Source of the DNA: CAYRHJ01 sp964424105 | GTDB lineage: Bacteria; Planctomycetota; Phycisphaerae; UBA1845 | Direction: 5' to 3' | NCBI GenBank assembly: GCA_964424105.1 | Contig: CAYRHJ010000038.1 | Coordinates: 62,001 to 126,000 of the forward strand | Length of the DNA: 64,000 bases | In this document: one piece after another, positions 1-7,832 of the stretch | Position numbering within the stretch: the stretch's first letter is position 1 | Layout of the letters: every line of letters begins with the position of its first letter | The notes under the pieces: generated by a model | The model's input: only the letters and a program-made list of their open reading frames with translations | What the model was told of the DNA's origin: nothing | Database searches by the model: none | Made by a program: the position numbers and the translations under genes

Positions 1-1
1 A

Positions 2-1930
2 GCGTGGCTGTGTGTTCTCGTGGCCGCCCTCATCATGGTGGTGACGGCTGCGGACGTGGCCTTGTTCCTGGTGGGCTGGGAAATGCTGGTGGTTTCATCA
101 TTTTTTCTGGTGTCCTATCATCATGGTCAGGCGGAAACCCGTCGCGCGGCGTGGACTTATCTGATTGTGAATCACCTGGGAACGGCCATCTTTGTCATTC
201 CTCTGTTTTGCATTCTAGCGGCGATCGCAGGAACGAGTGACTTTTCCGAGTTTCGCACCGCGTTACAAGGAGAAGGTCCGGGCATGGCCACCGCGCTTTT
301 CCTGCTCGGCTTGCTGGGGTTTGGTACGAAGGCGGGCTTCGTGCCGATGCACATCTGGCTTCCCGTCGCTCATCCCGCTGCGCCGACGCCCGCTTCGGCG
401 ATGTTGTCAGGCGTCGTCATCAAGGCGGGCATCTACGGCCTGTTGCGACTTCTCGGCTGGCTGCCGAGTTTGCCGATGGGCTGCGCTATCGTCATGCTGT
501 TGTTCGGTATGGTCAGCGGCGTCCTCGGTGTTCTCTACGCTCTCGCTCAACACGACATCAAGAGGCTTCTCGCTTATCACAGTGTTGAGAACATCGGGAT
601 CATCGGCTTGGGCATCGGGATGGGAATGATGGGGCAAACCATCAACCGGCCGGCCCTGATGGCGCTTGGCTATGGCGGGGCGTTGCTTCACGTTCTGAAT
701 CACGCGCTGTTCAAGGGGCTGTTGTTCCTTTCGGCTGGGGCGGTGATTCATGCGACCGGCACGGGCGTTCTGGAGCGTCTCGGCGGTTTGGCGCGCAAGA
801 CGCCGATAAACACGGGCCTCTTTCTGATCGCGGCCGTTTCGATCTGCGGCCTGCCGCCTTTCAATGGGTTCGTCAGCGAATGGCTGATCTACGGATCGCT
901 TTTTGGCGGTGCCATGAGCGCGTCACAATGGTCCGCGGGCGCTTCCGCCATGGGTGCGTTATCGCTCGCGTTGATGGGCGGGCTCGCGCTGGCCTGCTTC
1001 GCGAAAGTCTTCGGCGTGGTGTTCCTCGGCGAACCGCGCGACGCATCGATTCGGCCTCATCCGACGCCGTGGGCCATGTGTGTAGGAATGGCCATCCTCG
1101 CGATTCTCTGCGTCGTGATCGGCGTGTGGCCGGGTCGGTTCGTTCCGCTGACGGCCGGCGGCGTGAATATCGTGACCGGCAACATCGCGGTGGAATCTGC
1201 GCCGGACCTATTAACACACTTGTCTCAAGCAGGGCAGTTAACCATGATGATGGCTGTCTTGATCGTGGTTGGCGTAGCGCTTGGTTTTTTGAGGTACGCG
1301 CTCTTGCGACGAAACGAGCCGCAGGCGGCATCTGCGTTGGTTACGTGGGGACGCGGATTCACGAACCAGCACGGATCATCGGCTCCCCCACCTCCAAAGG
1401 AGGTGGGCCACCCGGCCGAGCCGCAGGCGGCATCTGCGGTGATGACGTGGGGGTGCGGATACGCTCGACCGTCGGCTCGGATGCAATTCACGGCATCGTC
1501 GTTTGCGTGGTCGTTGATTCAGAGTTTCCGTCACGTGCTTTGGCCCTATCGCAAAGTCGTGGCGCCCAGGGGTCCGTTTGCGGCCCATGCCGAACTCGAA
1601 ACTCACACGCTGGATGTCGCGGAGCACGACTTTTTCGTGCCGCTGGTGAAGTGCGTGAATCGAGCTTTTCGAATGATCCGAACGGTCTCGTGGACGGGAG
1701 AACCTGGGTCAGGTACCGGGCATCTGAAGACGGGCGGTCGCGTCGGTCCAATGCGCGTGCTGATGTGGGACGTCCTGCCGGCGCTGCGAAGGGGCCGCAT
1801 CCACGTGTCCATGGCCTTGCTCGTACTGACCTTGTTGGTCGTGTTCTTCATTGAATCGGTCTCCTCGTATGGTCCGGTGGAACGTTTAACCGGGCCGGAA
1901 GTCGGAGTGGTTGACGGAGTGTCGAATTGA
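2..1930 (+). CDS. hyfB: HyfB-like proton-translocating membrane subunit of an Ehr complex (5' end missing)
   Basis: This is a polytopic membrane protein of the NuoL/N-HyfB antiporter-like family, which moves protons (or sodium) in group 4 hydrogenases and their relatives. The frame is open from the first complete codon at position 2, so the N-terminus lies outside the window; the GTG at 20 is probably internal. A GTKAGFVPMHIWLP segment near residue 108 carries the conserved Lys and His of the proton channel. The C-terminal part has the family-typical TWGCGY and RMQFTASSF signatures. Oddity: about 34 codons (439-472) are an in-frame insertion, in which an EPQAASA-TWG-G segment is duplicated around a palindromic repeat that also occurs in intergenic regions. 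The stop overlaps the hyfC start. The family call is firm; the transported ion is unknown. Confidence 0.85.
   Translation, partial: AWLCVLVAALIMVVTAADVALFLVGWEMLVVSSFFLVSYHHGQAETRRAAWTYLIVNHLGTAIFVIPLFCILAAIAGTSDFSEFRTALQGEGPGMATALFLLGLLGFGTKAGFVPMHIWLPVAHPAAPTPASAMLSGVVIKAGIYGLLRLLGWLPSLPMGCAIVMLLFGMVSGVLGVLYALAQHDIKRLLAYHSVENIGIIGLGIGMGMMGQTINRPALMALGYGGALLHVLNHALFKGLLFLSAGAVIHATGTGVLERLGGLARKTPINTGLFLIAAVSICGLPPFNGFVSEWLIYGSLFGGAMSASQWSAGASAMGALSLALMGGLALACFAKVFGVVFLGEPRDASIRPHPTPWAMCVGMAILAILCVVIGVWPGRFVPLTAGGVNIVTGNIAVESAPDLLTHLSQAGQLTMMMAVLIVVGVALGFLRYALLRRNEPQAASALVTWGRGFTNQHGSSAPPPPKEVGHPAEPQAASAVMTWGCGYARPSARMQFTASSFAWSLIQSFRHVLWPYRKVVAPRGPFAAHAELETHTLDVAEHDFFVPLVKCVNRAFRMIRTVSWTGEPGSGTGHLKTGGRVGPMRVLMWDVLPALRRGRIHVSMALLVLTLLVVFFIESVSSYGPVERLTGPEVGVVDGVSN
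1373..1416 (-). repeat. Palindromic repeat (CACCTCC type) inserted in hyfB
   Basis: A 9-bp stem (CCCACCTCC at 1387-1395, GGAGGTGGG at 1399-1407) with an AAA loop and flank GGATCATCGGCTCC. Intergenic copies are at 7461-7516, 7797-7832, 13938-14017 and 14198-14232. Here it is translated in frame and lies inside a duplicated coding segment (1316 and 1418, offset 102 bp). Confidence 0.85.
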
Positions 1931-1932
1931 AC

Positions 1933-2862
1933 ATGCTTCGTGTCATTGCGGCCATTCTGGACGCCGCCGCGGTTTTGGCACTGCCGCCGTTGCTGTTGAG
2001 CATCATCGTCAAGGTGAAGGCGTGGTTCGGCGGGCGCGTGGGTCCACCTTGGCTTCAGCCATACTACGATCTGCACAAGCTCGTCAACAAGGGGGTGGTC
2101 TATGGCAAGACGACGACCTGGGTGTTCCGGGCCGGCCCGATCGTCAACCTGGCGGCGCTGCTGACGGCGGCGACGCTGATCCCGGTGCTTTCGTCGGACT
2201 CGTTGCTGGGATTTGCGGGCGACGTCATTCTGGTCGCCTATCTTTTCGCCCTGGGGCGGATGTTCACGGTGTTGGCGGCGATGGACACCGGGAGCAGCTT
2301 CGAGGGCATGGGCGCGTCGCGCGAGGTGACTTTTGGCACGATGTCCGAGCCGGCATTGTTCTTGTCGTTCATCGTCATGGCCATCGCCACGAATAGTCTC
2401 GAACTGAACCAGATGATCGGCCCAAGACTTTTCGAGGCATGGAGCACGGCTGGACCGGCTATGCTGCTCGTGGTCGGGGCTCTGCTGATCGTTCTCCTAA
2501 CGGAGACCTGCCGGGTACCGGTTGATGACCCTGCCACCCATCTGGAACTGACCATGATCCACGAAGTCATGGTCCTCGACCACAGCGGACCGGATTTCGC
2601 GTACATCACCTACGCGGCGGCGCTCAAGTTTTTGCTCCTGGCTTCGATTTTGCTCCATGCGGCGTTTCCGCATCCGGATTGGCCGCTGTGGATCGACGCA
2701 CCGCTGCGATTGGTCGAGCTGTTCGGCTTGGCCGTTCTGGTAGGCATCATCGAATCATCCATGGCTCGCCTGCGAATGAACCGAGTGCCCTTGCTGTTGG
2801 CTGGTGCATCGGTGTTGGCGGCGCTGGCTGCGGTCTTGACGCTATCGCGGAGTATGGCATGA
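1933..2862 (+). CDS. hyfC: HyfC/NuoH-like membrane anchor subunit
   Basis: This is a hydrophobic ~309-aa protein of the NuoH/HycD/HyfC family, the subunit that joins the peripheral arm of complex I-like enzymes to the membrane pumps. A stretch near residue 191 reads ETCRVPVDDPATHLELTM, followed by a HEVM-D motif, which is characteristic of group 4 hydrogenase anchors and keeps the conserved acidic residues. The N-terminal half has the K-x-W-FGGRVGPP-LQPYYDL loop seen in HycD/HyfC. A TTG at 1927, overlapping the upstream stop and 7 bp after GGAG, is a possible start two codons earlier; I list the ATG. Its stop overlaps the next start as ATGA, so the operon is translationally coupled. Confidence 0.87.
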   Translation: MLRVIAAILDAAAVLALPPLLLSIIVKVKAWFGGRVGPPWLQPYYDLHKLVNKGVVYGKTTTWVFRAGPIVNLAALLTAATLIPVLSSDSLLGFAGDVILVAYLFALGRMFTVLAAMDTGSSFEGMGASREVTFGTMSEPALFLSFIVMAIATNSLELNQMIGPRLFEAWSTAGPAMLLVVGALLIVLLTETCRVPVDDPATHLELTMIHEVMVLDHSGPDFAYITYAAALKFLLLASILLHAAFPHPDWPLWIDAPLRLVELFGLAVLVGIIESSMARLRMNRVPLLLAGASVLAALAAVLTLSRSMA

Positions 2863-3521
2863 GCGGACAAACCGTCATCGATTGTGTCCTGGTGCTGGTG
2901 ATCCTGTTGAACCTGGGCATGCTTGCGGTCAGCCGATTGGCCACCGGGGTTCGGTTGTTTGCGTTTCAGAGCCTGCTGTTGGCGTTTTTGCCGCTGGCGG
3001 CGGAGGTTGTGGAAGGCAAGTCGCCGGGTGTGCATGCCCTGGTGATTGGCTTGGGTACGATCGCGATCAAGGTCGTCCTGATCCCCCACATTCTCTTACG
3101 AATTATACGTACGGGCGAGATACACCGCGAAGTCGAGCCTTTTATCGGTTTTACCGCCTCGGTTTTTGTGGGGGCGCTGCTGGTCATCGGGAGCTTTGCG
3201 GTCGCGACGCGCCTGCCGTTGCCGACGCCGCCCGTTTCAAAACTGATCGTGCCCGTCGCGCTCGCGACGCTGTTGCTCGGCCTGCTCACGCTGGTCAGCC
3301 GCCTCAAGGCGATCACGCAAGTCATCGGCTTTCTCGTGCTTGAAAACGGGGTCTTCATTCTGGGGCTGCTGCTTTTGAAGCAGACGCCGCTTCTCGTCGA
3401 GTTGGGCATTCTGCTCGACCTTTTTGCGGGCGTGTTCATTATGGCGATTGTGGTATACCAAATCCGGCGGGAGTTCGACCACATGGATACCCACCTGCTG
3501 GACTCACTGAGGGAATCGTAA
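2859..3521 (+). CDS. hyfE: HyfE-like membrane subunit
   Basis: This 220-aa all-helical membrane protein resembles HyfE, a hydrogenase-4 subunit whose C-terminal part is related to NuoK. The start is the ATG of an ATGA overlap with hyfC; the frame stays open upstream to 2679, but that part lies inside hyfC. About six membrane segments are visible. The segment from about residue 160 (QVIGFLVLENGVFILGLLLL) carries the NuoK-like Glu between helices, and the end (FVGAL to IRREFDHMDT) matches the family pattern. Its position between HyfC and HyfF is the usual gene order, with HyfD missing. The assignment is good; the function is known only by analogy. Confidence 0.8.
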   Translation: MSGQTVIDCVLVLVILLNLGMLAVSRLATGVRLFAFQSLLLAFLPLAAEVVEGKSPGVHALVIGLGTIAIKVVLIPHILLRIIRTGEIHREVEPFIGFTASVFVGALLVIGSFAVATRLPLPTPPVSKLIVPVALATLLLGLLTLVSRLKAITQVIGFLVLENGVFILGLLLLKQTPLLVELGILLDLFAGVFIMAIVVYQIRREFDHMDTHLLDSLRES

Positions 3522-3522
3522 C

Positions 3523-5016
3523 GTGACGCCGCTGCTCCTGGTCGCGATTCCCGTGGTGTTCGGCGTGTTGTGCCTGGTGCTGCCTACGTCGCCGCTGCGT
3601 ATGGCGGCGCTCGTGGCCGGTGCTTGGGCGCATCTGGCGGCTACGCTACGCTCCTGGCCCGCGACGGAAAGGCCGGCGCCCGGAGATCTTTTCGGGCTTG
3701 ATCCGCTGGGGCACCTGATCCTGACTTTCATCAGCATCCTGTTCTCCGCGACGGCCATTTACTTCGTGGGCTATCACCGAAAGCGGCTGGTTTCGCAGCG
3801 TGTCTTTCTGGCCTGCGTCTTGGGACTGCTCGCGGCGCTCAGCCTGCTGTGCGTCAGTCAGCACCTGGGGTTGCTGTGGGTCGCCTTGGAGTCCGCGTCG
3901 CTGGCTGCGACCCCGCTCATTTACTTTCGCCTCGGTCCACGGGCCTTGGAAGCGACCTGGAAGTTTCTTCTTATGAATTCGGTCGGCGTCGCCTTGGCGT
4001 TGCTTGGAATTTTCTGTGTGGCCATCGCCACGACCCAACACGATGGTGCTATTGTTCTCACGGTCACGGATCTTGTGCGCCAAGCGAGTGATCTCGACCC
4101 GGTCTGGCTGCGGGTCGGGTTCTTGCTGGGTCTCGTGGGATTCGGCACGAAGATGGGGTTGGCCCCGCTGCATAGTTGGAAGCCGGATGCCTACGGCGAA
4201 TCGCCGCCTCCGGTGGCTGCGTTGATGGCCGGTGGGATGACGCTCGGCGCTTTTACCGGCATCCTGCGTCTGTTTCAGATCTGCGCCGCCGCCGACCTGA
4301 GCGCGTTTGCCGGTTCATGGTTGATCGTCTTCGGCTTGTTTTCCATCGCCACGGCGGCTGTTTTTATCGTCGGCAACAACGATTATCGGCGCCTGTTGGC
4401 CTACACGAGTGTGGAGCACATGGGCATCCTCGTAGTCGGCGTCGGATTAGGCACGGCCGGCAGCTACGCCAGCATGCTGCACGCCATGCACAACATGCTG
4501 AACAAGGGGGCTTTCTTTTTCATGGCGGGTTTCGTTTGGCGTATGTATGAGACGAACGACATCCGAAAGGTTCGCGGCACGCTTGTACGCAATCCGCTGG
4601 CCGGCGTCTTGTTGCTGGCCGCGCTCTGCGCCACATGCGGATTACCCCCCTTCGGCATGTTCTTCAGTGAACTGGGAATCGTGTTGGCTGCGGCTCAGAA
4701 CGATCGTTGGTGGGTGTTGGCACTTTTCGTGGTGACGCTTGCGATCGTCTTCGTCGGCGTGATGACGGCCTTTCTGCCGATGATCTTCGGTGATCCGTCC
4801 GAGGAAGCGCCGGCCTGTGCGCTGGAATCACCTTCGCCACGTTGGCGACGAATCACCATGCTGGGAGCAGCGGCTGCGCTGCTCGCCCTGGGCTTGGGAC
4901 TGGGCGCGTATCAGCCGGCGGTGGTGCACGATGCCTTGGTGCGGGCGGCTGACTCGCTCTACCATCCCAATGTCGAGGCCATGGCCTTGGCGGCGAATGC
5001 GGAGGTGCAACCGTGA
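3523..5016 (+). CDS. hyfF: HyfF-like proton-translocating membrane subunit
   Basis: This 497-aa protein is a second NuoL/M/N-type antiporter subunit with about 13-14 hydrophobic segments. The channel signature FGTKMGLAPLHSWKPDA is at residues 207-223 (Lys210, His217), followed by a Pro-rich turn and ALMAGG. A LLAYTSVEHMG segment and a HAMHNMLNKGAFFFMAG helix are also family hallmarks. It starts with GTG one base after the hyfE stop and ends overlapping the hyfG GTG. Together with HyfB the complex has two pump-type subunits in the window. The C-terminal 40 residues are soluble and not recognisable. Confidence 0.85.
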   Translation: MTPLLLVAIPVVFGVLCLVLPTSPLRMAALVAGAWAHLAATLRSWPATERPAPGDLFGLDPLGHLILTFISILFSATAIYFVGYHRKRLVSQRVFLACVLGLLAALSLLCVSQHLGLLWVALESASLAATPLIYFRLGPRALEATWKFLLMNSVGVALALLGIFCVAIATTQHDGAIVLTVTDLVRQASDLDPVWLRVGFLLGLVGFGTKMGLAPLHSWKPDAYGESPPPVAALMAGGMTLGAFTGILRLFQICAAADLSAFAGSWLIVFGLFSIATAAVFIVGNNDYRRLLAYTSVEHMGILVVGVGLGTAGSYASMLHAMHNMLNKGAFFFMAGFVWRMYETNDIRKVRGTLVRNPLAGVLLLAALCATCGLPPFGMFFSELGIVLAAAQNDRWWVLALFVVTLAIVFVGVMTAFLPMIFGDPSEEAPACALESPSPRWRRITMLGAAAALLALGLGLGAYQPAVVHDALVRAADSLYHPNVEAMALAANAEVQP

Positions 5017-6566
5017 CGAACTCCGGCGGCTGGCAGGCCATTCGACAAGGACAGTCCCTGGAACTCGCCGCCGTCCCGTCGGTGCCCGCGGACGGGTTCG
5101 CGAGTCACGTCGTGGCCGGTCGAGCGCGCGGCGGGCGTCTGGCCAATCTCTTCGGCCGGCGCGTTTCTTCAGACCGGGTCCGGCTGTATGCATTCCTGGC
5201 CCATGATTCCACAAGTCGAATTGAAGTATGCTCGACTGATGTCCAGCGCATCGAGTCGGGCGGACAGTCAATCTTCGCCTACCCATCGGTGGCCCGACAT
5301 TGGCCGGCGGCGCAGGCTTTTGAGCGAGAAATCGCCGAGCAATATGGCGTGCATCCGCTTGGTCATCCCTGGCTCAAGCCGTTGCGATACCACGCCACCG
5401 ACGACGGAACGCCGGCGCCTTGGGGCGCGTTCGATGCTGAGCGCACGATCCCGGGCGACTATCCCTTCTATCGCGTCGAAGGAGAAGAAGTGCACGAGGT
5501 GGCGGTGGGGCCCGTGCACGCGGGGATCATCGAGCCTGGGCATTTCCGCTTTCAATGCCATGGCGAGGAAGTTCTCCACCTGGAAATCATGCTGGGTTAT
5601 CAGCATCGTGGAGCCGAGCGGCTCCTCCTTCATAAGAATGCTGCGCGATCCGCCATCGTCGCTGAAACAATCGCCGGCGATGCATCGATCGGTCATGCCA
5701 TGGCCTATTGCAGGGCGATCGAGGCGCTGGCGGGCGAAAAAATCAGTCTGCGTGCCGCCACCATCCGCGGAATCGCCCTGGAACTGGAACGCCTGGCCAA
5801 CCACCTTGGTGATCTGGGGGCCCTTTGTACCGACGTCGCTTTTCTACCCGCGTCGGCGTACCTCGGTCGGCTTCGCGGCGAGTTTTTGAATCTGACGTTC
5901 GAGATTTGCGGCAATCGGTTTGGCCGTAATCTGTTGCGTCCCGGCGGCGTACGGTTTGACCTGCCGATGGAGATGGCTGAGCGGATGCGGCGTCGACTGG
6001 TGGACTTGCGAACCGAGACACTTGAAGTTCTGAACTTGATGTTTTCGCAATCTTCGGTGTTGGCGCGTTTCGAGGGCGTCGGTGTTCTGACCCAAGAGCA
6101 GGCTGATGAGATTGGCATGGTGGGCCCGGCCGCACGCGCCTGCGGATGTCGTCGCGACGTGCGCAGTGATCATCCGTACGGCGTTTTTCAGTTTAGCCAC
6201 ATCCCCATCGCCGTCGAGACGACCGGAGATGTTTACGCCCGCGCCGCCGTTCGCTGGATTGAAGTGCGGCGTTCGCTGGCATTCCTTTTGGAGTTGCTTG
6301 GGAACATCCCTGCGGGTACGACGCTGAAACCACTTGGCCGCCTGAAGCCGAATTCAATCGCATTCGGCGCTTCGGAAACATGGCGGGGCGAGGCGATGTA
6401 TGTCGCCTTCACGGACGAGGCGGGCAACTTGGCCTTCATCAAAGCGAAAGACCCGTCGATGCATAATTGGCTTGGCTTGGCGCTGGCACTTCGCGGTATG
6501 GCCATCTCGGATTTTCCCGTGTGCAACAAAAGCTTCAACCTGAGTTACGCGGGACACGACCTGTAA
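5013..6566 (+). CDS. hyfG: HyfG-like large subunit (NuoC-NuoD fusion) lacking all NiFe-binding Cys
   Basis: This is a soluble 517-aa subunit with a NuoC-like N-terminal domain (about 1-150) fused to a NuoD/hydrogenase large-subunit domain. The fold-defining motifs are present: EVAVGPVHAGIIEPGHFRF near 160-180, LGYQHRGAERL near 195-206 and RAATIRGIALELERLANHL near 245-265. In true group 4 hydrogenases the segment R-x-C-G-x-C-x-x-x-H holds two NiFe ligands; here it reads TIAGDASIGH, with Ala221 and Ala224 at those places. The C-terminal DPC-x-x-C motif is replaced by NLSYAGHDL. Hydrogen chemistry is therefore excluded on known principles. This matches the Ehr group, whose substrate is unknown. 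GTG start, overlapping hyfF. Confidence 0.87.
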   Translation: MTNSGGWQAIRQGQSLELAAVPSVPADGFASHVVAGRARGGRLANLFGRRVSSDRVRLYAFLAHDSTSRIEVCSTDVQRIESGGQSIFAYPSVARHWPAAQAFEREIAEQYGVHPLGHPWLKPLRYHATDDGTPAPWGAFDAERTIPGDYPFYRVEGEEVHEVAVGPVHAGIIEPGHFRFQCHGEEVLHLEIMLGYQHRGAERLLLHKNAARSAIVAETIAGDASIGHAMAYCRAIEALAGEKISLRAATIRGIALELERLANHLGDLGALCTDVAFLPASAYLGRLRGEFLNLTFEICGNRFGRNLLRPGGVRFDLPMEMAERMRRRLVDLRTETLEVLNLMFSQSSVLARFEGVGVLTQEQADEIGMVGPAARACGCRRDVRSDHPYGVFQFSHIPIAVETTGDVYARAAVRWIEVRRSLAFLLELLGNIPAGTTLKPLGRLKPNSIAFGASETWRGEAMYVAFTDEAGNLAFIKAKDPSMHNWLGLALALRGMAISDFPVCNKSFNLSYAGHDL

Positions 6567-6615
6567 TGGTGCCGTCGCGCGGCACTACACCGGAACGAGG
6601 AAGACTGGACGGACC

Positions 6616-7404
6616 ATGTTGCAAATCCTGAAAACCCGGCTTCATCAGGGGCATCGCACCACAAAATTTCCCCTGGAGCTTCCCACGCTGCCCGAGCGAT
6701 ACCGCGGCCGGCCCGAGATCGACGCGAGCAAGTGCCCGGACGATTGCGGAGCATGTATCGAGGCCTGTCCTACGCAGGCGATCAGTGCGGAAAGTGGCCT
6801 GAAACTCGACCTGGGGCGGTGCCTGTTCTGTACGGAATGTGTCGACGCCTGTCCCGAAGGCGCCCTTCGCCACACGCAAGATTACCGATTGGCCACTTCA
6901 CGCCGGGCCGATCTCGTGCTCTCGGATGGTGATCTGAAGCTCGCCGATCGCATGGCCGACGAGCTTCATCGAATTCTCGGTCGCGCTCTTCGGCTTCGCG
7001 AAGTGTGTGCGGGCAGTTGCAACGCTTGTGATCTTGATACGAACGTCTTGAACACCGTGGGCTGGGATCTGTCTCGGTTCGGCGTTCAATTTGTGGCATC
7101 GCCCCGTCACGCCGATGGATTGGTCGTAACCGGAGCGATTTCCCGAAACATGCACGCCGCCCTGCTGAACACGTACGAGGCCGTGCCCAAGCCGCGAATC
7201 GTCATCGCCGTCGGCGCTTGCGCCATCAGCGGCGGCCCGTTTGCCGGCAGTCCGGAGGTTCACAACGGGGTAGACGGGATTCTGCCCGTGGACCTTTACA
7301 TACCCGGATGCCCGCCGCATCCGCTGACGATTCTGGACGGACTCTTGCGGCTCATTGGACGAATTCACAACCCACCGAAACCGCAGATGGGAAGTGCAGA
7401 GTAG
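6616..7404 (+). CDS. hyfI: Fused 2[4Fe-4S] ferredoxin (HyfH-like) and NuoB/HyfI-like small subunit
   Basis: This 262-aa electron-transfer subunit joins what are usually two proteins. The N-terminal part has two ferredoxin motifs: Cys40/44/47/51 (the first spacing is CxxxCxxCxxxC) and Cys69/72/75/79 (standard CxxCxxCxxxCP). The C-terminal part is NuoB/HycG-like, with proximal-cluster ligands Cys135 and Cys138 (GSCNACDLD), Cys202 (VGACAISGG) and Cys232 (PGCPPHP). So three [4Fe-4S] clusters look intact even though the partner large subunit has lost its active site. It lies 49 bp after hyfG and is the last gene of the operon. A ferredoxin-like donor and an electron path toward the large subunit are inferred. 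Confidence 0.88.
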   Translation: MLQILKTRLHQGHRTTKFPLELPTLPERYRGRPEIDASKCPDDCGACIEACPTQAISAESGLKLDLGRCLFCTECVDACPEGALRHTQDYRLATSRRADLVLSDGDLKLADRMADELHRILGRALRLREVCAGSCNACDLDTNVLNTVGWDLSRFGVQFVASPRHADGLVVTGAISRNMHAALLNTYEAVPKPRIVIAVGACAISGGPFAGSPEVHNGVDGILPVDLYIPGCPPHPLTILDGLLRLIGRIHNPPKPQMGSAE

Positions 7405-7460
7405 CCGCCCAAGCCGCAGAGGTCGGTCGCCAGATCATCAGCCCGCATTCCCACGCAGGC

Positions 7461-7516
7461 CGGGTGGCCCACCTCCTTCGGGTGGCCCACCTCCTTTGGA
7501 GGTGGGGGAGCCGATG
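7461..7516 (+). repeat. Palindromic repeat (CACCTCC type), one and a half copies
   Basis: A partial left half (GGTGGCCCACCTCC) is followed by a full hairpin at 7486-7506 with a TTT loop, then GGGGAGCCGATGA. It lies directly downstream of the Ehr operon. The stem could act as an intrinsic-type 3' end structure, but no T-run follows. Confidence 0.8.
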
Positions 7517-7561
7517 ACTAGGCCGGGTTCCATCCCCCTCTTAACAGAGCCGCGACCGTCA

Positions 7562-7659
7562 GAGCCTGGGAAAAAATCAAAAGAATCGTTCGGGCAACCC
7601 GCGTGGCGCTATCAAGAATGCGGGTCGCTGCCATCGAAAATCGATTTTTTCTCAGGCTC
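7562..7659 (+). mobile_element. 98-bp MITE-like element, copy 1
   Basis: The ends are 17-bp inverted repeats, GAGCCTGGGAAAAAATC on the left and its complement (GATTTTTTCTCAGGCTC) on the right, with one mismatch. The element is flanked by the direct repeat GTCA (7558-7561 and 7660-7663). It interrupts a second repeat that would read ...GCGACC-GTCA-GGGAGCGG if rejoined. A near-identical copy in opposite orientation is at 39915-40012, flanked by TAAC on both sides. It is too short to encode a transposase, so any movement would need an enzyme supplied elsewhere. Confidence 0.75.
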
Positions 7660-7694
7660 GTCAGGGAGCGGTCTTCAGGCTCGTGTGGCGGGTG

Positions 7695-7723
7695 CCCCAT
7701 CCATCGCGCAGCGATGGGTGGGG
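7695..7723 (+). repeat. Palindromic repeat, CCATCGC variant
   Basis: A 13-bp stem (CCCCATCCATCGC / GCGATGGGTGGGG, one mismatch) around a GCA loop, followed by TCTTGATGAT. It shares its flank with the CACCTCC family, so the two hairpin types look like alternative cores of one repeat. Related copies are at 13881-13916 and 25318-25346. Confidence 0.75.
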
Positions 7724-7755
7724 TCTTGATGATTAGAACGAGCGGGCGCCACATT

Positions 7756-7786
7756 CCGTCATTCCGGCGAAAGCCGGAATCCAGCG
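7756..7786 (+). repeat. REP-like palindrome (ATTCCGGC...GCCGGAAT)
   Basis: A stem ATTCCGGC / GCCGGAAT around a short loop with conserved flanks CCGTC and CCAG. The same family appears at 14138-14166, 25363-25397, 29815-29841, 39727-39755 and 57067-57138. This type is common as dispersed short palindromes in many bacterial genomes. Confidence 0.8.
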
Positions 7787-7796
7787 CGTCGACGCG

Positions 7797-7832
7797 TGGC
7801 CCACCTCCTTTGGAGGTGGGGGAGCCGATGAT
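7797..7832 (+). repeat. Palindromic repeat (CACCTCC type)
   Basis: A perfect hairpin at 7800-7820 with a TTT loop and right flank GGAGCCGATGATCCGTGC. The same right flank is seen in the copy inside hyfB. Confidence 0.8.

Noticed and set aside
880..1854. 324-aa open frame on the plus strand
   Set aside because: It is an Arg-rich shadow inside hyfB in another frame, with no ribosome site.
5013..6566. Reading the 517-aa subunit as an active [NiFe] hydrogenase
   Set aside because: All four Cys that would bind the NiFe centre are replaced, and no maturation genes are in the window.
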